Positions 51,224 to 62,516 of a DNA stretch of 64,000 nucleotides are shown here, one piece after another; position 1 is the stretch's first letter; each line of letters begins with the position of its first letter. This stretch comes from Phanerodontia chrysosporium (Eukaryota > Basidiomycota > Agaricomycetes > Polyporales > Phanerochaetaceae): positions 620,001 through 684,000 of the forward strand of contig MJGA01000018.1 in assembly GCA_001910725.1 (NCBI GenBank). The letters run 5' to 3'. The notes beneath the pieces were generated by a model. It did no database searches. It had not been told where the DNA came from and saw only the letters and a program-made list of their open reading frames with translations. The position numbers and the translations under genes were made by a program.

Positions 51224-54200
51224 ATGGCTGGTGGAAGTCGTCGCAGGCGAAGAAGTGATGTTATGGAGTGCGACATCTGCCACGGGATGTTCGCAGAGGG
51301 AGGTTTCGGCCATCACTACGCGCGATGCCACCAGAAGAAGCAGGACGAGGAGGATGACCTTCGTGCCATGGCGCACCTTGCTCAGCAGAGCCCCAAGCGG
51401 AAGGCCAGTGAGTACAGCACCTTGTCATCTGGCCAAGACCTATCTCATGCCCTTGAACCTGCAAGAACGTCGTAAACGAACACATAGTACGGCCGGTCCT
51501 GCTCACGACGCCGTGGGAACGGCCATGAACCTGCCACCGTTACGTGAGTTCTCGCCATCGTTATTACCATTGCTCGTACTCAATCCATGTGCTGTCAAGT
51601 ACACACTCGCAACGCATCGCTTGGCCCTGGCGTGCAGGATGAGGGAGCTCAGGCAGAAGGTTCGTCGACGAATTACCTTTTTCAGTGTGGGATCGCTAAT
51701 GAGAAGGCCTCGTTATAGCAGTGCATGCGGATCTGCCTGTCGTCGACTTGCCACCCTCTCCCATACCGCCGCACGTTCAGCTACCAGCGCGCCCACTCCA
51801 GCAGCCGGCCCCAGTGCTCGAGCAGCTCACGTCGCCTGTTCCTTCACCTCAGGACGCACCCGTAGCAGCAGAAGGCTCGCACGCTACCACTTCGACCACC
51901 TCGTCGGCTCCAGAACACGAAATTCATGTGGAGTACCATCCTGCAAGCGGTCGAGCAGCTAAGACCAGCCCTATTTCCCAGTATGAGCGTGAGCGTCCAC
52001 CATGCCCATCGCCTGAAGGTCTGGACAAGGCGTACTCTCCATTCAACTCGCTGGAGGATTACCAGTTTGCCGAGCTCGCACTGGACGCAGGTTTGAAGAA
52101 AGAACAGGTGGACAAGCTGTTGAATTTCGTGACTGCAGCTCGGCATGGATCTTCAAAGCTGACCTTCCAGTCGTCAGCAGATGTTGACCGTGCATGGGAG
52201 CAAGCTGCGGCTTATCATCCACCAGTGCGCATCATGGGTTCACATACACATGTCTATAGTCTGTATTAATTTGCTGTATGAATTTCTAGTTTGAGAAGCA
52301 TACCTTCACAGTGGACTACCAGAACAAGCCTTACGAATATGAGGTATATTCCCGTGACCTATGGGCATGGGTGGAGACCATTGTCAAAGACCCAACTCTT
52401 GCATCACATTGGCAATGGGATGCGCAGCGACTTTCCAAGTGGGATGGGGAGAAGTGGGAGTCCTATTGGGAGGATCCATGCACCTCAGAAGATATGTGGG
52501 AGGTTCAAGTATGATATTTCATGCTGCATATTCTGCAACGCTGGTCACTAAACATAGATCTAGACTACATTGCAGGAAGCTGGCATCAACGGAAAGCCAC
52601 TGGGTATTATTCTCTTTGCTGATAAGTCCAAAATCTCCAGTTTTGGAACACAGGAAGGCTATCCTGTAGTTGCTCGCATAGCAAATCTGGATGACTCTAT
52701 CCGGAATGGCACAGGGTTTGGCGGTGGCTGTGTTGTCGGCTTTTTACCAGTGGTGCGGATACATACCATTGCAATTCCTGGAAATACTTACATATTTGTC
52801 TAGGTCAAAGATCGCCCCAGTGAAGAGAAGAAAACAGCTTGGGTGGACCACAAAAAACGAGTCTGGCATGAAGCTGTCTCATACATCTTACGCACAGTGG
52901 CACAGTGCTCTAAGACGGGCCATACAATGTGCTGCGGTGATCAAGTCATCCGCACATTGTTTCCATATATTCATATTTTATCTGCAGATTATGAAGAACA
53001 GTGTGTATTAATTTTTTCTGTGATAAGTGGATACTAACTTGGATAGATGTGTTATGTCTCTCATACGGGGCACTCAAGGGCTATGTTCCTGCCCTATATG
53101 TTTGGCCCCAAGTGATGAGTTATCAGACTTGCGTGGAGAATGGCCACTGCGCACAACAGAAGCAACACGTGCGCTTGTTGAAGCTGTTTATCCAACTAAA
53201 GCAGCTAGAGAAGAAGCTCTAAAACCTGAAGGGCTACGTCCAGTCCAGGTACCCATAAAGCATATTTGATGACTGTACTGCTAACATATTTATGTCAGAA
53301 CTGTTTCTGGGCAATTGCAAACACGTGCATATACAAGGCTCTATCACTTGATCGCCTGCATTCATATCACATTGGATTGTTTGGAAAGCACTTATGGGTT
53401 GTATTCAAGAAAATTGTCAACCACAAAGGATTTTCCCGACACCTTCGAGATATGATTGACAAAGGGTATTCCATTGCAGCTTTTAGCGAGTTTTACCTAT
53501 GGCTTATTTTCACTGAACAGTGCTGCTGCTATGCCACGATGGCGTGGTTTGCACCATTTCAAGGCGATTTTATTAGTCGACTTCACAGATGGCACCAAAT
53601 ATCAAGATCTCTCCAGGGTACGCTCTTTCATACATTTCAAACTTTCTGCTCACAATTTCTAGATTCTTGTGTTTGCTGCATGCAATGCTATGACCCGAAC
53701 ATCAAGTCCCGCAGGATATATGCTTCTTCAGCTTATTCGAAAGTACCTAGAGTGCGACATGTACCTGGGCCTGGAGGTGCACACGGAGACAACACTTCAG
53801 GCACTTGACAATGCAATCATTGAGTTTGGTGATATGCTCGATGTAAGCTCAGACTTATAATCTGTGTTACATCACATTATTGACGTAATGCCTTGCATAG
53901 AACTTCCGGGACTACTACGATGGTATACGGCCTGCAAAGGAAAAGATGAAGTCTTGGGATTTCCCTAAAGTTCATGCTCATAAACATGCAGTGCGTGATA
54001 TTAAGGGAAAAGGTGTTATTCAGCACATGAGCACTAGATTATCGGAAAAGTGCCATGGACCCATTCGCAAGTGGGTGAAGAATCGGACTAATAATAAAGA
54101 CATTTTCAGTCAGGTGAGTAGACAACACATTTACTATATCATAGACATTGAGTGATATTTGATAATAGGTGATCAAAATTGACCACCAATTCCTTTGCTC

Positions 54201-54968
54201 GTCCTCAATCCGGCACCGCATCAATGACTGGGAGGCGTGGGCACAGGAAAATGAAGACAGCAAGTTATTCACTGCCAACGAAGCCTTCCAGTTCGGACCA
54301 CGATACTTAGGGTCAAGACAGAAGCCTACAAGCTGTAAAGCACTAGAGCAGCGCAGCGTTACAGATAAAGCCTACAAGAACTTCACCAGCAATCTGCAGC
54401 TGACGTTAAAGCAGTTATATGCTGCTCGCAACAGCTCAGACACTCCATCACTCGATTCTGAGAGGCTAGCTGTACGTTCTATATATATATCAGTGTTGCA
54501 ATTGCACACATCTCATAATTTACCTATCAGATAACAGAATGTCGACTTGTCGAAGTTGATTTTGCATCAATAGTCACCTGGCGCACAAACACCGATCTTC
54601 TTCGCTGTTCGCCATCCTTCTTCGGAGAACCTCGATACGACAGCATCATGTTCCACGACTACGGAGATGTCGTCACGCATGCGAAGCTTGTCTCCGCGTT
54701 CGTCTGTCAGCTGGATGATGGCAACCGAGAGCCAATGCTCTTAGTGCAGCCTATGAAGCAAGTGTCGCGCAGAGTCATGGACCGTGAACTTGGCCTATAC
54801 CCACTCAAAGAAAATCCACGCCATCAATGCAGATTCATACCTTTGGTTTCACTCATTCGCGGAGCAGTTCTATATGAAGACAGTGCTCGAGCCAGTCACT
54901 ACTTTGCAGTTGACACTCTGGACTCTGACATGTTTCTCAGAATGAAGTCAGTATTCACAAAGCCATAG
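51224..54968 (+). CDS. Plavaka-type transposase, many exons
   Basis: The gene starts with a zinc finger, CDICHGMFAEGGFGHHYARCH, encoded from 51224 or the next ATG at 51263. Conserved Plavaka blocks follow in order through roughly ten short introns: NSLEDYQFAELALDAGL, TFTVDYQNKPYEYEVYSRDLW, HWQWDAQRLSKWDGEKWE, PLGIILFADKSKISSFG, KKRVWHEAVSYILRTV, CPICLAPSDELSDL, LDRLHSYHIGLFGKHLW, YMLLQLIRKYLECDMYLGLEVHTE, KVHAHKHAVRDIKGKGV, SIRHRINDWEAWAQEN, and the end block SIMFHDYGDVVTHAKLV. Every block is in an open exon and nearly all junctions have GT-AG. The acidic residues in LFADK and EVHTE are candidate catalytic positions, an inference. I saw no stop or frame break in the conserved part, so the transposase may be active. 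The first two exons are not fully resolved. Confidence 0.82.
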
Positions 54969-56715
54969 TAATTATATCTTTTTGCATCTTTATCAATTCT
55001 ACGCACAGAGACAAGTGGAGAAGTTGTGCATCTTTATCGATTCTACGCACAGAGACAAGTGGAGAAGCTGAGGATTCATCAGGAGAGCGGAAAGGTTTGA
55101 GTCTTTGTGGCGCTGATGTATTGATGCCATCTCAGCGCCGGCCCTCCGTCCGTTGGTCAACACAACCATGCGCTCACGCACTGGCGTACCACACGTAAGC
55201 TCCTCGTGCAAGCTTCAGCCCTGCGCCCCCACTGAAGCAGCCGCGTGCGCAATATTCAGAGCAGGCAGCTTCAAAGGCGAGGGCCTCCAGGTTCTACCCT
55301 ACAAATCCCAACTCAACATCAAGGTTTGTAGTCACTCCGTAGTCACTCCATGTCCCAACTCAACGTCAGGCTCATAGTCTCTCCAAATCCCAACTCATCC
55401 CCGACCAGATCGAATGAAGCAAACAACAGTTAGGCGTCAGTAGCAAAAGACCCAAGTGCCAGGCCACATGTCGTTCCCAGCAACCGCGCACGACTTCCAT
55501 CCATTTGCACGGGATTTGAGGTACGTAGAATCTACCTAACATCTACACTAACACTACACTTACCCAGCAATGCAGCTCCATCGCCCCCGCCCCCCTTCTT
55601 CTCGCACACCGCCAGCCTCGATCCGCGCAAACGCAGATGGCCTGCAGGCGAGGCACGTTTGTACGCCTTGAGCGTGCGCAATAGTCAGGAAGGTGAGTAC
55701 TGAGATCAGCATCGGGGCTCACGACGGATGCAGGACGTGACCGAGAGCGCGCGATGCAGTCAACGGCGCAGTTGAAGGCGCAGGAGCAGATTCCTAAAGC
55801 GGGAGAGAGAGTGAGTATCGAATGCGCGACGAAGACTGCCAGCGACGCACGATAGGAGCGCGAGTGTGAACGACACACAAGGAGCGAGAAGCAGCGGCAA
55901 GGTGAGGGGTGGGGAAGGGTCGGTAGGGATGTGCCAAGTGGGGAACAGATCAGCAAAGGCGCGGACGGCTGCTGTCCGAAGTTGGGGGCGAAAGGTGAGT
56001 TAGCGAGGGGCTTAAGGGTACCGAAGAGGTGTACTCACCTGCTCGACTCAACACCGCTCCCCTTGCAATGTAGGTCGCGCCTCAGTGTGCCCGATGCAGC
56101 CGCCACTGACCCTCCCAACCCCAACCCCAACCCCAACCCCTAGGAACCTGAACCGTAGACTTACACAGTCCGCCGCGTCAGCCGGGGGGGGGGGGGGGGC
56201 TCATGATTTGCAAGGCAGCGCTGTGCTCGGCGCGTCGCACCTGCGGGATTGGTTGGCTGCCAGAAGCGTAGCGTGCACTGCCCGGAGGCAGGCAGCTTGA
56301 GCCAGCTGGTTCTGACCGCCTCCGCGACATATGCAGCTTCACGCATCCACAGGGCTGGTCAGCCCCGCGGGCGCGTCGCGCAAATGTCGGGATAGCGGCC
56401 GAAAAACCGTGGGCAGCAGCAGCGGCGGTTGAGGAGCCGCGTCGCCCGCCCGCGCGGCGCATCCGTCAGGTTGGTCAACCCATCGGTGCGCGGCGCGGCG
56501 GCATGAGCGCACTCTGACCGACGAAGTGCAGAGCCCAGGCTGGTACTGGCGGGGAGGGGAGGGGGGAGGTGGTGGTTGGGGGGAAAGGAGCGCAAGGCGA
56601 AAATTTGAGGCCACGCGTGACCGCATCGAGTCACGCTCTCTGCGCGTGCAGTCACGGCAGGCCTCTGCGCTCTCCCTTCTCCTTCTCTCCTACCCCAACT
56701 CATTTCCCCCTCTCC
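54969..56715. other. Spacer between transposase and TET/JBP genes
   Basis: It contains a 44-bp tandem duplication (54983-55026 and 55027-55068, with TGCATCTTTATC and ACGCACAGAGACAAG in each), a (CCCCAA)n-like run at about 56114-56140 and a run of about 17 G near 56181-56198. No gene is supported; the 3' end of the transposase transcript and the promoter of the TET/JBP gene should lie here. Confidence 0.5.
54983..55068 (+). repeat. 44-bp tandem duplication after the transposase stop
   Basis: Two near-identical units differ at a few positions (CAATT versus CGATT). The first begins 15 bp after the stop codon. Confidence 0.75.
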
Positions 56716-56764
56716 ATGCCTAGTGTGATACCAGTAAGTTGCCACCGCTTCTCACCGAAGGGCT

Positions 56765-58374
56765 GTGCTTACCAGTTGGTCCTCCCTGCACGCCAAGGTG
56801 TCCCTTCCGACCCCGGGGGCCGACGACCCAGAGCACATCGCCCTCCTTTTGCGCGGATGCAGCATCAGCGCCCAACTTCGCGCTGCTGTTGAAGAGCGTG
56901 ATCAGCGCGAAGATCTCGGCCTCGGAGACACTGAAGATGGGCAGCATCTGCGGTATCCCCAGTCTCCCAGCCTCGATCCCGCCCTGCTAGACTCACCGCT
57001 CACATCCGCGCCCTCGTCACCAGAGCAGCAAGCCTCTGCACCCTCCTTCGACATTCCCCCGCTTATCCTCGATGGCCCCGCACGTCCACCAACGACATCT
57101 GCACCGCTAAACCACAAGAAGAGAAGCAAGTCTGCGAAGGCAGCCAAGCTCCGTGCGGCTGTTCGGCCTAGTGCGAAGAAAATACGGTCAAGTCTTTCGC
57201 GCAATCACCGAAAGCACCCCGGCGTCTTGCTCGAAGACTTCCGTATGCTGGAGCTGAAGACGGCGGCTCGAGGGGCTTGGATAGCGCTTCGCACCTCGGT
57301 GTGTAAACGTTACAGTTCACTGGAGGAAGTCGTGTCAGAAGGACTTCGTGTCGTGCGCTGGGACGGCCAGTGAGTGTTATTCCTTGTTCTAGTCTTCAAT
57401 GCTTACCCGACGGTGTCTAGAACTCCGACGCTGCTGATTGACGAAGACCGTGAAGTTTGCAGTGTGCTGGGAGGGTTCCCCGGCCTGCCCGAGGTCTGGA
57501 AGGGTGTGCGTGCAGAGGCGAATGACGCCGTGGCGGAGGCAGGGAAGAGCCTTCGATTTAGCAAGCACGGCGATCGACGTGGGCCGTTTCGCACCATTGC
57601 TGTCGGGGTGTCCTATGGAGGTGGCCAGAAGGTGCGTGCTGATATTCCAGCGTCATTGGCTCTACGCTAACGATCCGCAGCGGCCTGGCAAGCTTCGGCA
57701 CTCTAGGCACAACGAGAGGGTGCTTGCCCGCCTCATGGCCAATCCTGCAATCAAACGGATTGCCGGCTTCGCTAGCAGTACGTCCTTGGCCCCTTGAAAC
57801 GCGTACTCCCGCTCACCTGGCTGCAGGCGTGTTTGCTTTCTTCGCTCCCAAGATGTACCGCGACTATGCCACGAAACTTGACGCGCTGTTCGAACACTAC
57901 CCAGAACTCGATTACAATTGGAACAACAGCGTTTTCCCTGCGGCGTCGTTCAACTTCGGGCCTAACTCTGCGAGTTACGAGCACAACGACCACGGCAACC
58001 GCGCTGCCGGCTGGTGCTCGATATATTGCGATGGATCTTTTGACCCGCGGTATGGCGGGCATCTCATTTTACGACAATTTGGAATTGTTGTAGAATTCCC
58101 CCCTGGCTCCACGGTCCTCATTCCATCCGCGTGCATCACGCACGGGAATATTCCCGTACGAGAGGGCGAAACCCGGTGGTCCTTTGCTCAGTACGCGTCG
58201 GGTGGGTTGTTTAGATACGTTGAGTATGGCTTACGCTCTTGGGCGAACCTTAGCAAGAGCGAGAAAGAGAAATGGGCAGAGCGACGCGCCACCCGATGGG
58301 TAGAGGAGCTCAGCCTTCTCTCTCGTGTTGAAGACTTAGCTCGAGATCAATGTACTGCCGGCCTCCTAGCATGA
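56765..58374 (+). CDS. TET/JBP-family 2-oxoglutarate/Fe(II) dioxygenase (candidate 5-methylcytosine oxidase)
   Basis: Exons 56765-57369, 57421-57631, 57681-57777 and 57827-58374 join in frame to at least 487 codons; the true start is upstream and unresolved (ATG at 56716 is a candidate). The first 120 residues are Ser/Pro-rich, then a basic stretch with NHKKRSKSAKAAK. Known fungal TET/JBP blocks follow: GGFPGLPEVW, FRTIAVGVSYGGGQ, NERVLARLMANPAIKRIAG and FAFFAPKMYRDY. The catalytic core has EHNDHGN (H-x-D iron ligands), CDGSFDPRYGGHLILRQF, EFPPGSTVLIPSACITHGN (third His) and GETRWSFAQYASGGLFR (Arg for 2-oxoglutarate). All four expected residues are present. Relatives oxidise 5-methylcytosine stepwise in fungal DNA. 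Its position inside a transposon suggests a role in countering DNA methylation or marking the element, which is inference. Confidence 0.85.
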
Positions 58375-58864
58375 CCGTGAAAGTAATATACATGTAATCA
58401 GTGCTCAATACACCAGCGTGCAGGGCATTGACACCTTCGAAGCGAGGCTGGTGCGTGCACCTCGGCGCTTCTCGTACCTTTTCCTTCTTCCGCCACCTCG
58501 TTCTTCATGATCCTTCAACATTGCCCTCTTTCTGTTTCCCCCTCTCTTTAAAAACATATTACGTACATCTGTACCCATGCTCTACCTGCTATTCCACCAT
58601 GGGCGTCCGGTTGGCGGTTTTTACGTTGACATCCAGCACACATGTTTCGCGCAAGTTTCTGGCCTAACCGAAGGCTATGCTCACTAGCCAACTCCTGTAA
58701 GTGCATCATATCGCAGCTAACACCGGCATGCACCTCTGACGCTCACAGATTTTAGATAAATAGTTGCGTCGTCGCGCCAGACATCACGCACCAGTAGGTT
58801 CGTCCCTCGAACACTTGCCCACATCCTTCTCTCAGCAATCTTCTCTACCTCTACGCTCAACGCA

Positions 58865-61137
58865 ATGTCCAGCGACTCAGGTGACAATTCAACCAGTGAT
58901 GAGGAGCTCGAGTATGAAGAGGGCGACGTAAGTGAGGGTGAGGACGAGGGCACAGACGACGACGGGACCGCAGCCGAGAACGCAGCCGAAGGTGAAGACA
59001 ATGACCTAGACGGCCATACTCGTGCCCTCCTCCAGGTCCCTCGAGCACCCAGCTCGCTAGCGACAACCGATGAGCTTCGAGAGGTGAGCTCTATGGTGTC
59101 TAACTTGGCAGAATGTACCTCACGCACCTGATTTCGCTTTTGCAGGCGCTGTCTAGTCTCCAGCTGCGCTATGCTGAGCTGACAGTTTTGTATCGGGAGA
59201 TGCGAAGGGAGTTCAAGGTTTTGAAAGGTGCAGCTGTGAAGAAGCGCGATCGCACTGGGGGGAAGGGTCCGGCCGAGCTCGCCGTCTTCGAGGGTGACAT
59301 CATAAGGGCCGGCAAGAAGTCCACCCTATTCTTCGACATCTGGCCTCAGCCAGATGCATTTGAAGCGAGAGCTCGGCCCAATATTGACCTTCTCTCCCCC
59401 ACACGCTTTGCGAACGGGCGAAACGAAAAGCGCGCGCGTCAGGCGGAGGTCTTCGACGCGATGCCAGATCTCACTGCGCCGTGCAGACTCAAGCTACGTG
59501 AGGCTATGGGGTCAGTCAAGTGGATCCAGAAAGTGGTATGTCCTGTTGTTCTATCTATTGGCGGCGTACTGAGCACATTTGTAGTATACATCTGCGGCTG
59601 GAACGCAGAAGAGTCATCTTGTTGACAGTGCGAAGAAGCACTTCTTGCTATGCCTTCCCGAGCATCTCCGCCACCTGCCGCTGCACGACCTCCAGGGCCT
59701 AGCCGAGCACCCTGATGCTATGTCCCTGCGCAGCACTCCCGACGACCCTATGCCCCCATTCGTCTCGCCCCCGAGTACGCTGACGACCATCACTACATCA
59801 TGAGAAGCCCTATCCTTGTCAAGGTAAGCCTAATTAGTATCGAGATGTCTATTTCTCATGTCGTTACGCAGCTTTTCATCGTCTGTATGATCAGCAAGTC
59901 GGGGCTCACCGCAGGTCGTGTGCGGAAGAGCAAGGCCGCAGGAAGTACGGGGCAAAGCAAGGCGACCGCGAAGAGCAGCGGCGGAAACAAGTCGAAGGCT
60001 GATATGTGGGATGCTGTGGGCGTTATCAGGCCAGAATTCATGGCTTTCAGCTTTGTTATGGTGCAGTTTATTCCCTTTCTTCCGCTTTCAGGTCACTTAA
60101 TCTCCTTACAGTGCCGATTTGTCTTGTCGGGCGACGAGACCTTCACACCGAAAGGCTCCTACGACTACCAAGGCGACTACAACTTCTGGAAGAAAGAGCT
60201 CATCATGCGGTGGCACGAACCTGAAATGAAGGAGACGCGTCGATGGTGGAAGGCATGTGTATGGAACGGGCACGACCTTGACAACCTACACTTCGACGGT
60301 CCTCAACTCGACAAGGCGCTCACGCCTGCTCAAGCCCGCGCGCAAGCCCTCTTTGCGAAGATGGGTCAGCAGCCACGCGTCTCGGCCGAAGAGTCGGTTT
60401 CCTCGCCGCCCACCCATGCCACCATCTCGGCTACCCACTCTTCGCTCGCTCCCTCTGCCGGCCCTCCATTGCCCTCCATCGCAGGGGCTGCTGTGCCTTC
60501 GCATCCGTCGGCTCCCGCCCTGCCTTCACATCCGTCGGCTTCCGCCCTGCCTTCGCATCCGTCGGCTCCTGCTCCGCCTTCGCATCCGTCGGCTCCTGCT
60601 GCGCCTTCACGTCCCTCAGCTCCCGCCGTATCTCTGCATCTCCCCGCTTCCGCCTCATCTACGACGTCTGGCCGTAGTCGCATCTCTACGCAGGCTGCAC
60701 CAATGCCTATCCCCAGTGCACCCGATGAATCCGAGATCGACACCTTGGAGACCGGCGTTGCGGCAATGACTGTCCGTGCACCTACGCCAGGACCTGCCAC
60801 TGAGGTTGCCGACACACTTCAGGGTCCCCGCGATCCCACTCCTGCGCCCGAGCCCGAGCCCCCCGCGAAGCAGAAGGCAAAGGCACCTGCAAAGGGCAAA
60901 CCCAAGAAGAAGGTCGCCCCTGAAGCTGCAGAGCCAGATGTCGAGCGCGTCGCCCCGCCGAAAGCGAAGGCGCAGCCCTCCAAACCGACGAGCGCACGCG
61001 CAGGCTCTGCTCGTCTTCGCGCAGCTTCAGAGCAGGCAGCAGAGGACTCTGAAGAAGAGCCACCTCTCGCGACGAAGGCGAAGACCAAGGTTATGCGCCG
61101 TAGTGCGAGGGCCAATGCTCGGGCCGCCGACAAGTAA
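58865..61137 (+). CDS. Transposon-associated protein of unknown function (third gene of the element)
   Basis: Exons include 58865-59083, 59146-59535 and one from 59585; later boundaries are uncertain. The acidic start MSSDSGDNSTSDEELEYEEG leads to ALSSLQLRYAELTVLYREMRREF (coiled coil), FFDIWPQPDAFEARARP, KSHLVDSAKKHFLLCLPEHLRHLP and LAPEYADDHHYIMRSPILVK. Then come KADMWDAVGVIRPEFMAF and CRFVLSGDETF...YQGDYNFWKKELIMRWHE, blocks I know from many agaricomycete proteins near Plavaka and related transposases. The C-terminal 200 residues are low complexity: near-repeats of PSHPSAPA (about 60493-60640), then basic A/K/P-rich tracts ending RRSARANARAADK, which may bind DNA. The frame of the LPEHLRHLP exon and that of LAPEYADD differ by one base near 59740, so a frameshift or an unseen splice exists there. 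Confidence 0.6.
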
Positions 61138-61980
61138 TGTTGCCGTCTTTGTATACATGATATTCTTTTGTTGTTGCACATTCCCTCTCTCTCTGTTAGG
61201 CTCCTGGAGAGTCTTGGTTACAGTATCTTTGTGCTTTCGCCAGAATTGATTCATTGCCTGGTGCAACACTCTGCCTTCTCATGAGGCGATGCTTGAGACT
61301 CATGTGCGCCTCACGAGGTTCCTAGAAATGCGTCCTCATTAATGAAGTAACAATACAGATATGGCCCTTTAGCGTAGACGTTTTGACTCGTGGTAAGTGA
61401 ATTCAAGGTCGCTGGTTCGAATCCCACAACTAACTCGGAAAAGAAACCTCTAGGATGATCATAAACCGCGATAGTAAGTAATTGATACTGTAATATGTTC
61501 AAAAAGCTAACCCCCCCAAGTAAGCAGGTAAGTCCAGTAAGGTAAAGCGGTAAGTAATCAGTAATTGAACAGGTTCAAAAGCTAAATTCCACAGTAAATA
61601 GGTAAGTGAGGTGGTAAGTATAGAAACTGACTCGCTAATGAAGGGTAATAAAACCTCGGCGCTATTTTTTTTTTGCTTGGCTCTCGCTGCGCGCTCGCGA
61701 GACATCACGAGACAATCAAAGTCATCACGATGCATCGCGACGGTCTCCCTGTATCATATCATCGATAGACCACATGAGGTAACTATGAGATATGTGGACT
61801 CCTCATGAGGCAAGTATGAGATATCGTCTCTGTCTCACGAGACCACATGAGGCGCTAGCAGCTCTCGCGAGACACTCGCGAGGATTAGGTTTTCCTCGCG
61901 ATGTGCCGTGATCCAGCGCTCTGCCTCAACCAATCGTGAGGCATCACGGCGCCTCAAGGGAGGGCGTTAAGAGTTCTGAC
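61138..61980. other. 3' terminal region of the transposon
   Basis: Non-coding right end. It holds a Pol III-type A/B box pair (see 61370), a stretch of short GGTAAGT-containing near-repeats at about 61466-61616, a T10 run near 61667, and from about 61690 the dense subterminal CTCGCGAG / TCACGAG / ATGAGGC motifs up to the terminal repeat. Confidence 0.55.
61370..61424 (+). other. tRNA-like Pol III promoter pair, possible SINE remnant
   Basis: TAGCGTAGACG (61370-61380) fits the A-box consensus TRGYNNANNNG, and GGTTCGAATCC (61414-61424) is an exact B box, 33 nt apart as in tRNA genes. The sequence does not fold as a complete tRNA: the acceptor stem is missing. A tRNA-derived SINE nested in the DNA transposon is the simplest reading. 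Confidence 0.4.
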
Positions 61981-62516
61981 ACGCGTTACACGTTCAACAC
62001 GAAGCAGTGCTACCATCAATTCTGCCCCACCTGCGGAACGGAGATCATGGGCAGGGTAGGGGAGAAGGCCGGGATCAACGTGCGCACTGTAGACGGCATA
62101 GATTTAGAGAAGTTGAAGTTGAAGTTCTTCGACGGAGCCAAGCTGCTATAGGGAAAGCCGTGGAATACAGCGAGCGGTCCTGTAAAGTCCTATCCTTGAC
62201 AAAGGGTCACTTTCTTTCCTTGCATTGTCAATATTTAATAGCGACTTTACCGATGTTCCCTGTCGACAGGCGAAGATACGTGTCCTAGCATTGTGTGGTA
62301 TGAGTGACTCCCACAGGGGTATGATTGGAATCACCTGTCATCCGGAGCACCCACAGGCGTGATTTGCGAAGCACAGTCGAACCACGCCCCGCTGACCGCA
62401 GTCGATAACATGCCGGGGCATGCTGGAATCTCCTAGAATGGCTTGAGCGCACGGATCATCCATAAAGTCGATGCATTCTGGTTAGTGGGGCACCCGAACC
62501 TTCTGTTCATCTCAGT

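Larger units (their letters stand above)
50795..61981 (+). mobile_element. Plavaka-type (KDZ/CACTA-related) DNA transposon with a TET/JBP gene, 11.2 kb
   Basis: The left end starts TGTCAGAACT at 50795 and the right end finishes AGTTCTGACA at 61981, perfect 10-bp inverted repeats. The duplication is CG with these ends, or ACG (50792-50794 and 61981-61983) if the last A belongs to the target. Behind the ends are short CpG-containing motifs: palindromic CTCGCGAG at 50816, 61694, 61864 and 61875, and many TCACGAG/CTCGTGA variants. Inside are three plus-strand genes: Plavaka transposase, TET/JBP dioxygenase and an associated protein. KDZ elements carrying TET/JBP genes are known from agaricomycetes. 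The two halves of GFA copy 3 outside give independent proof of the boundaries. Confidence 0.87.
50542..62151 (+). pseudogene. GFA-type gene, array copy 3, split by the 11.2-kb transposon
   Basis: The 5' part is two exons, 50542-50684 (MAETKEYTGGCHCKRF...CNCSRCKSGGLLF) and 50740-50794 (YIPITAFELTVGNLDELT). The 3' part resumes at 61981/61984 with RYTFNTKQCYHQFCPTCGTEI, continues through INVRTVDGIDLEKLKLKFFDGAKLL and stops at 62149-62151. Joining the parts at the single ACG target codon gives an uninterrupted GFA protein with all zinc ligands. The gene was therefore intact until the transposon entered codon T of the ELTRY stretch. An ATATAA box lies at 50488-50493. Neither half has further damage, so the insertion is probably recent. 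Unless the element excises, the gene is dead. Confidence 0.85.

Noticed and set aside
56114..56140. CCCCAA repeats as an interstitial telomere
   Set aside because: Fungal telomeres of this group are TTAGGG-type; four imperfect units in a low-complexity spacer are a simple microsatellite.
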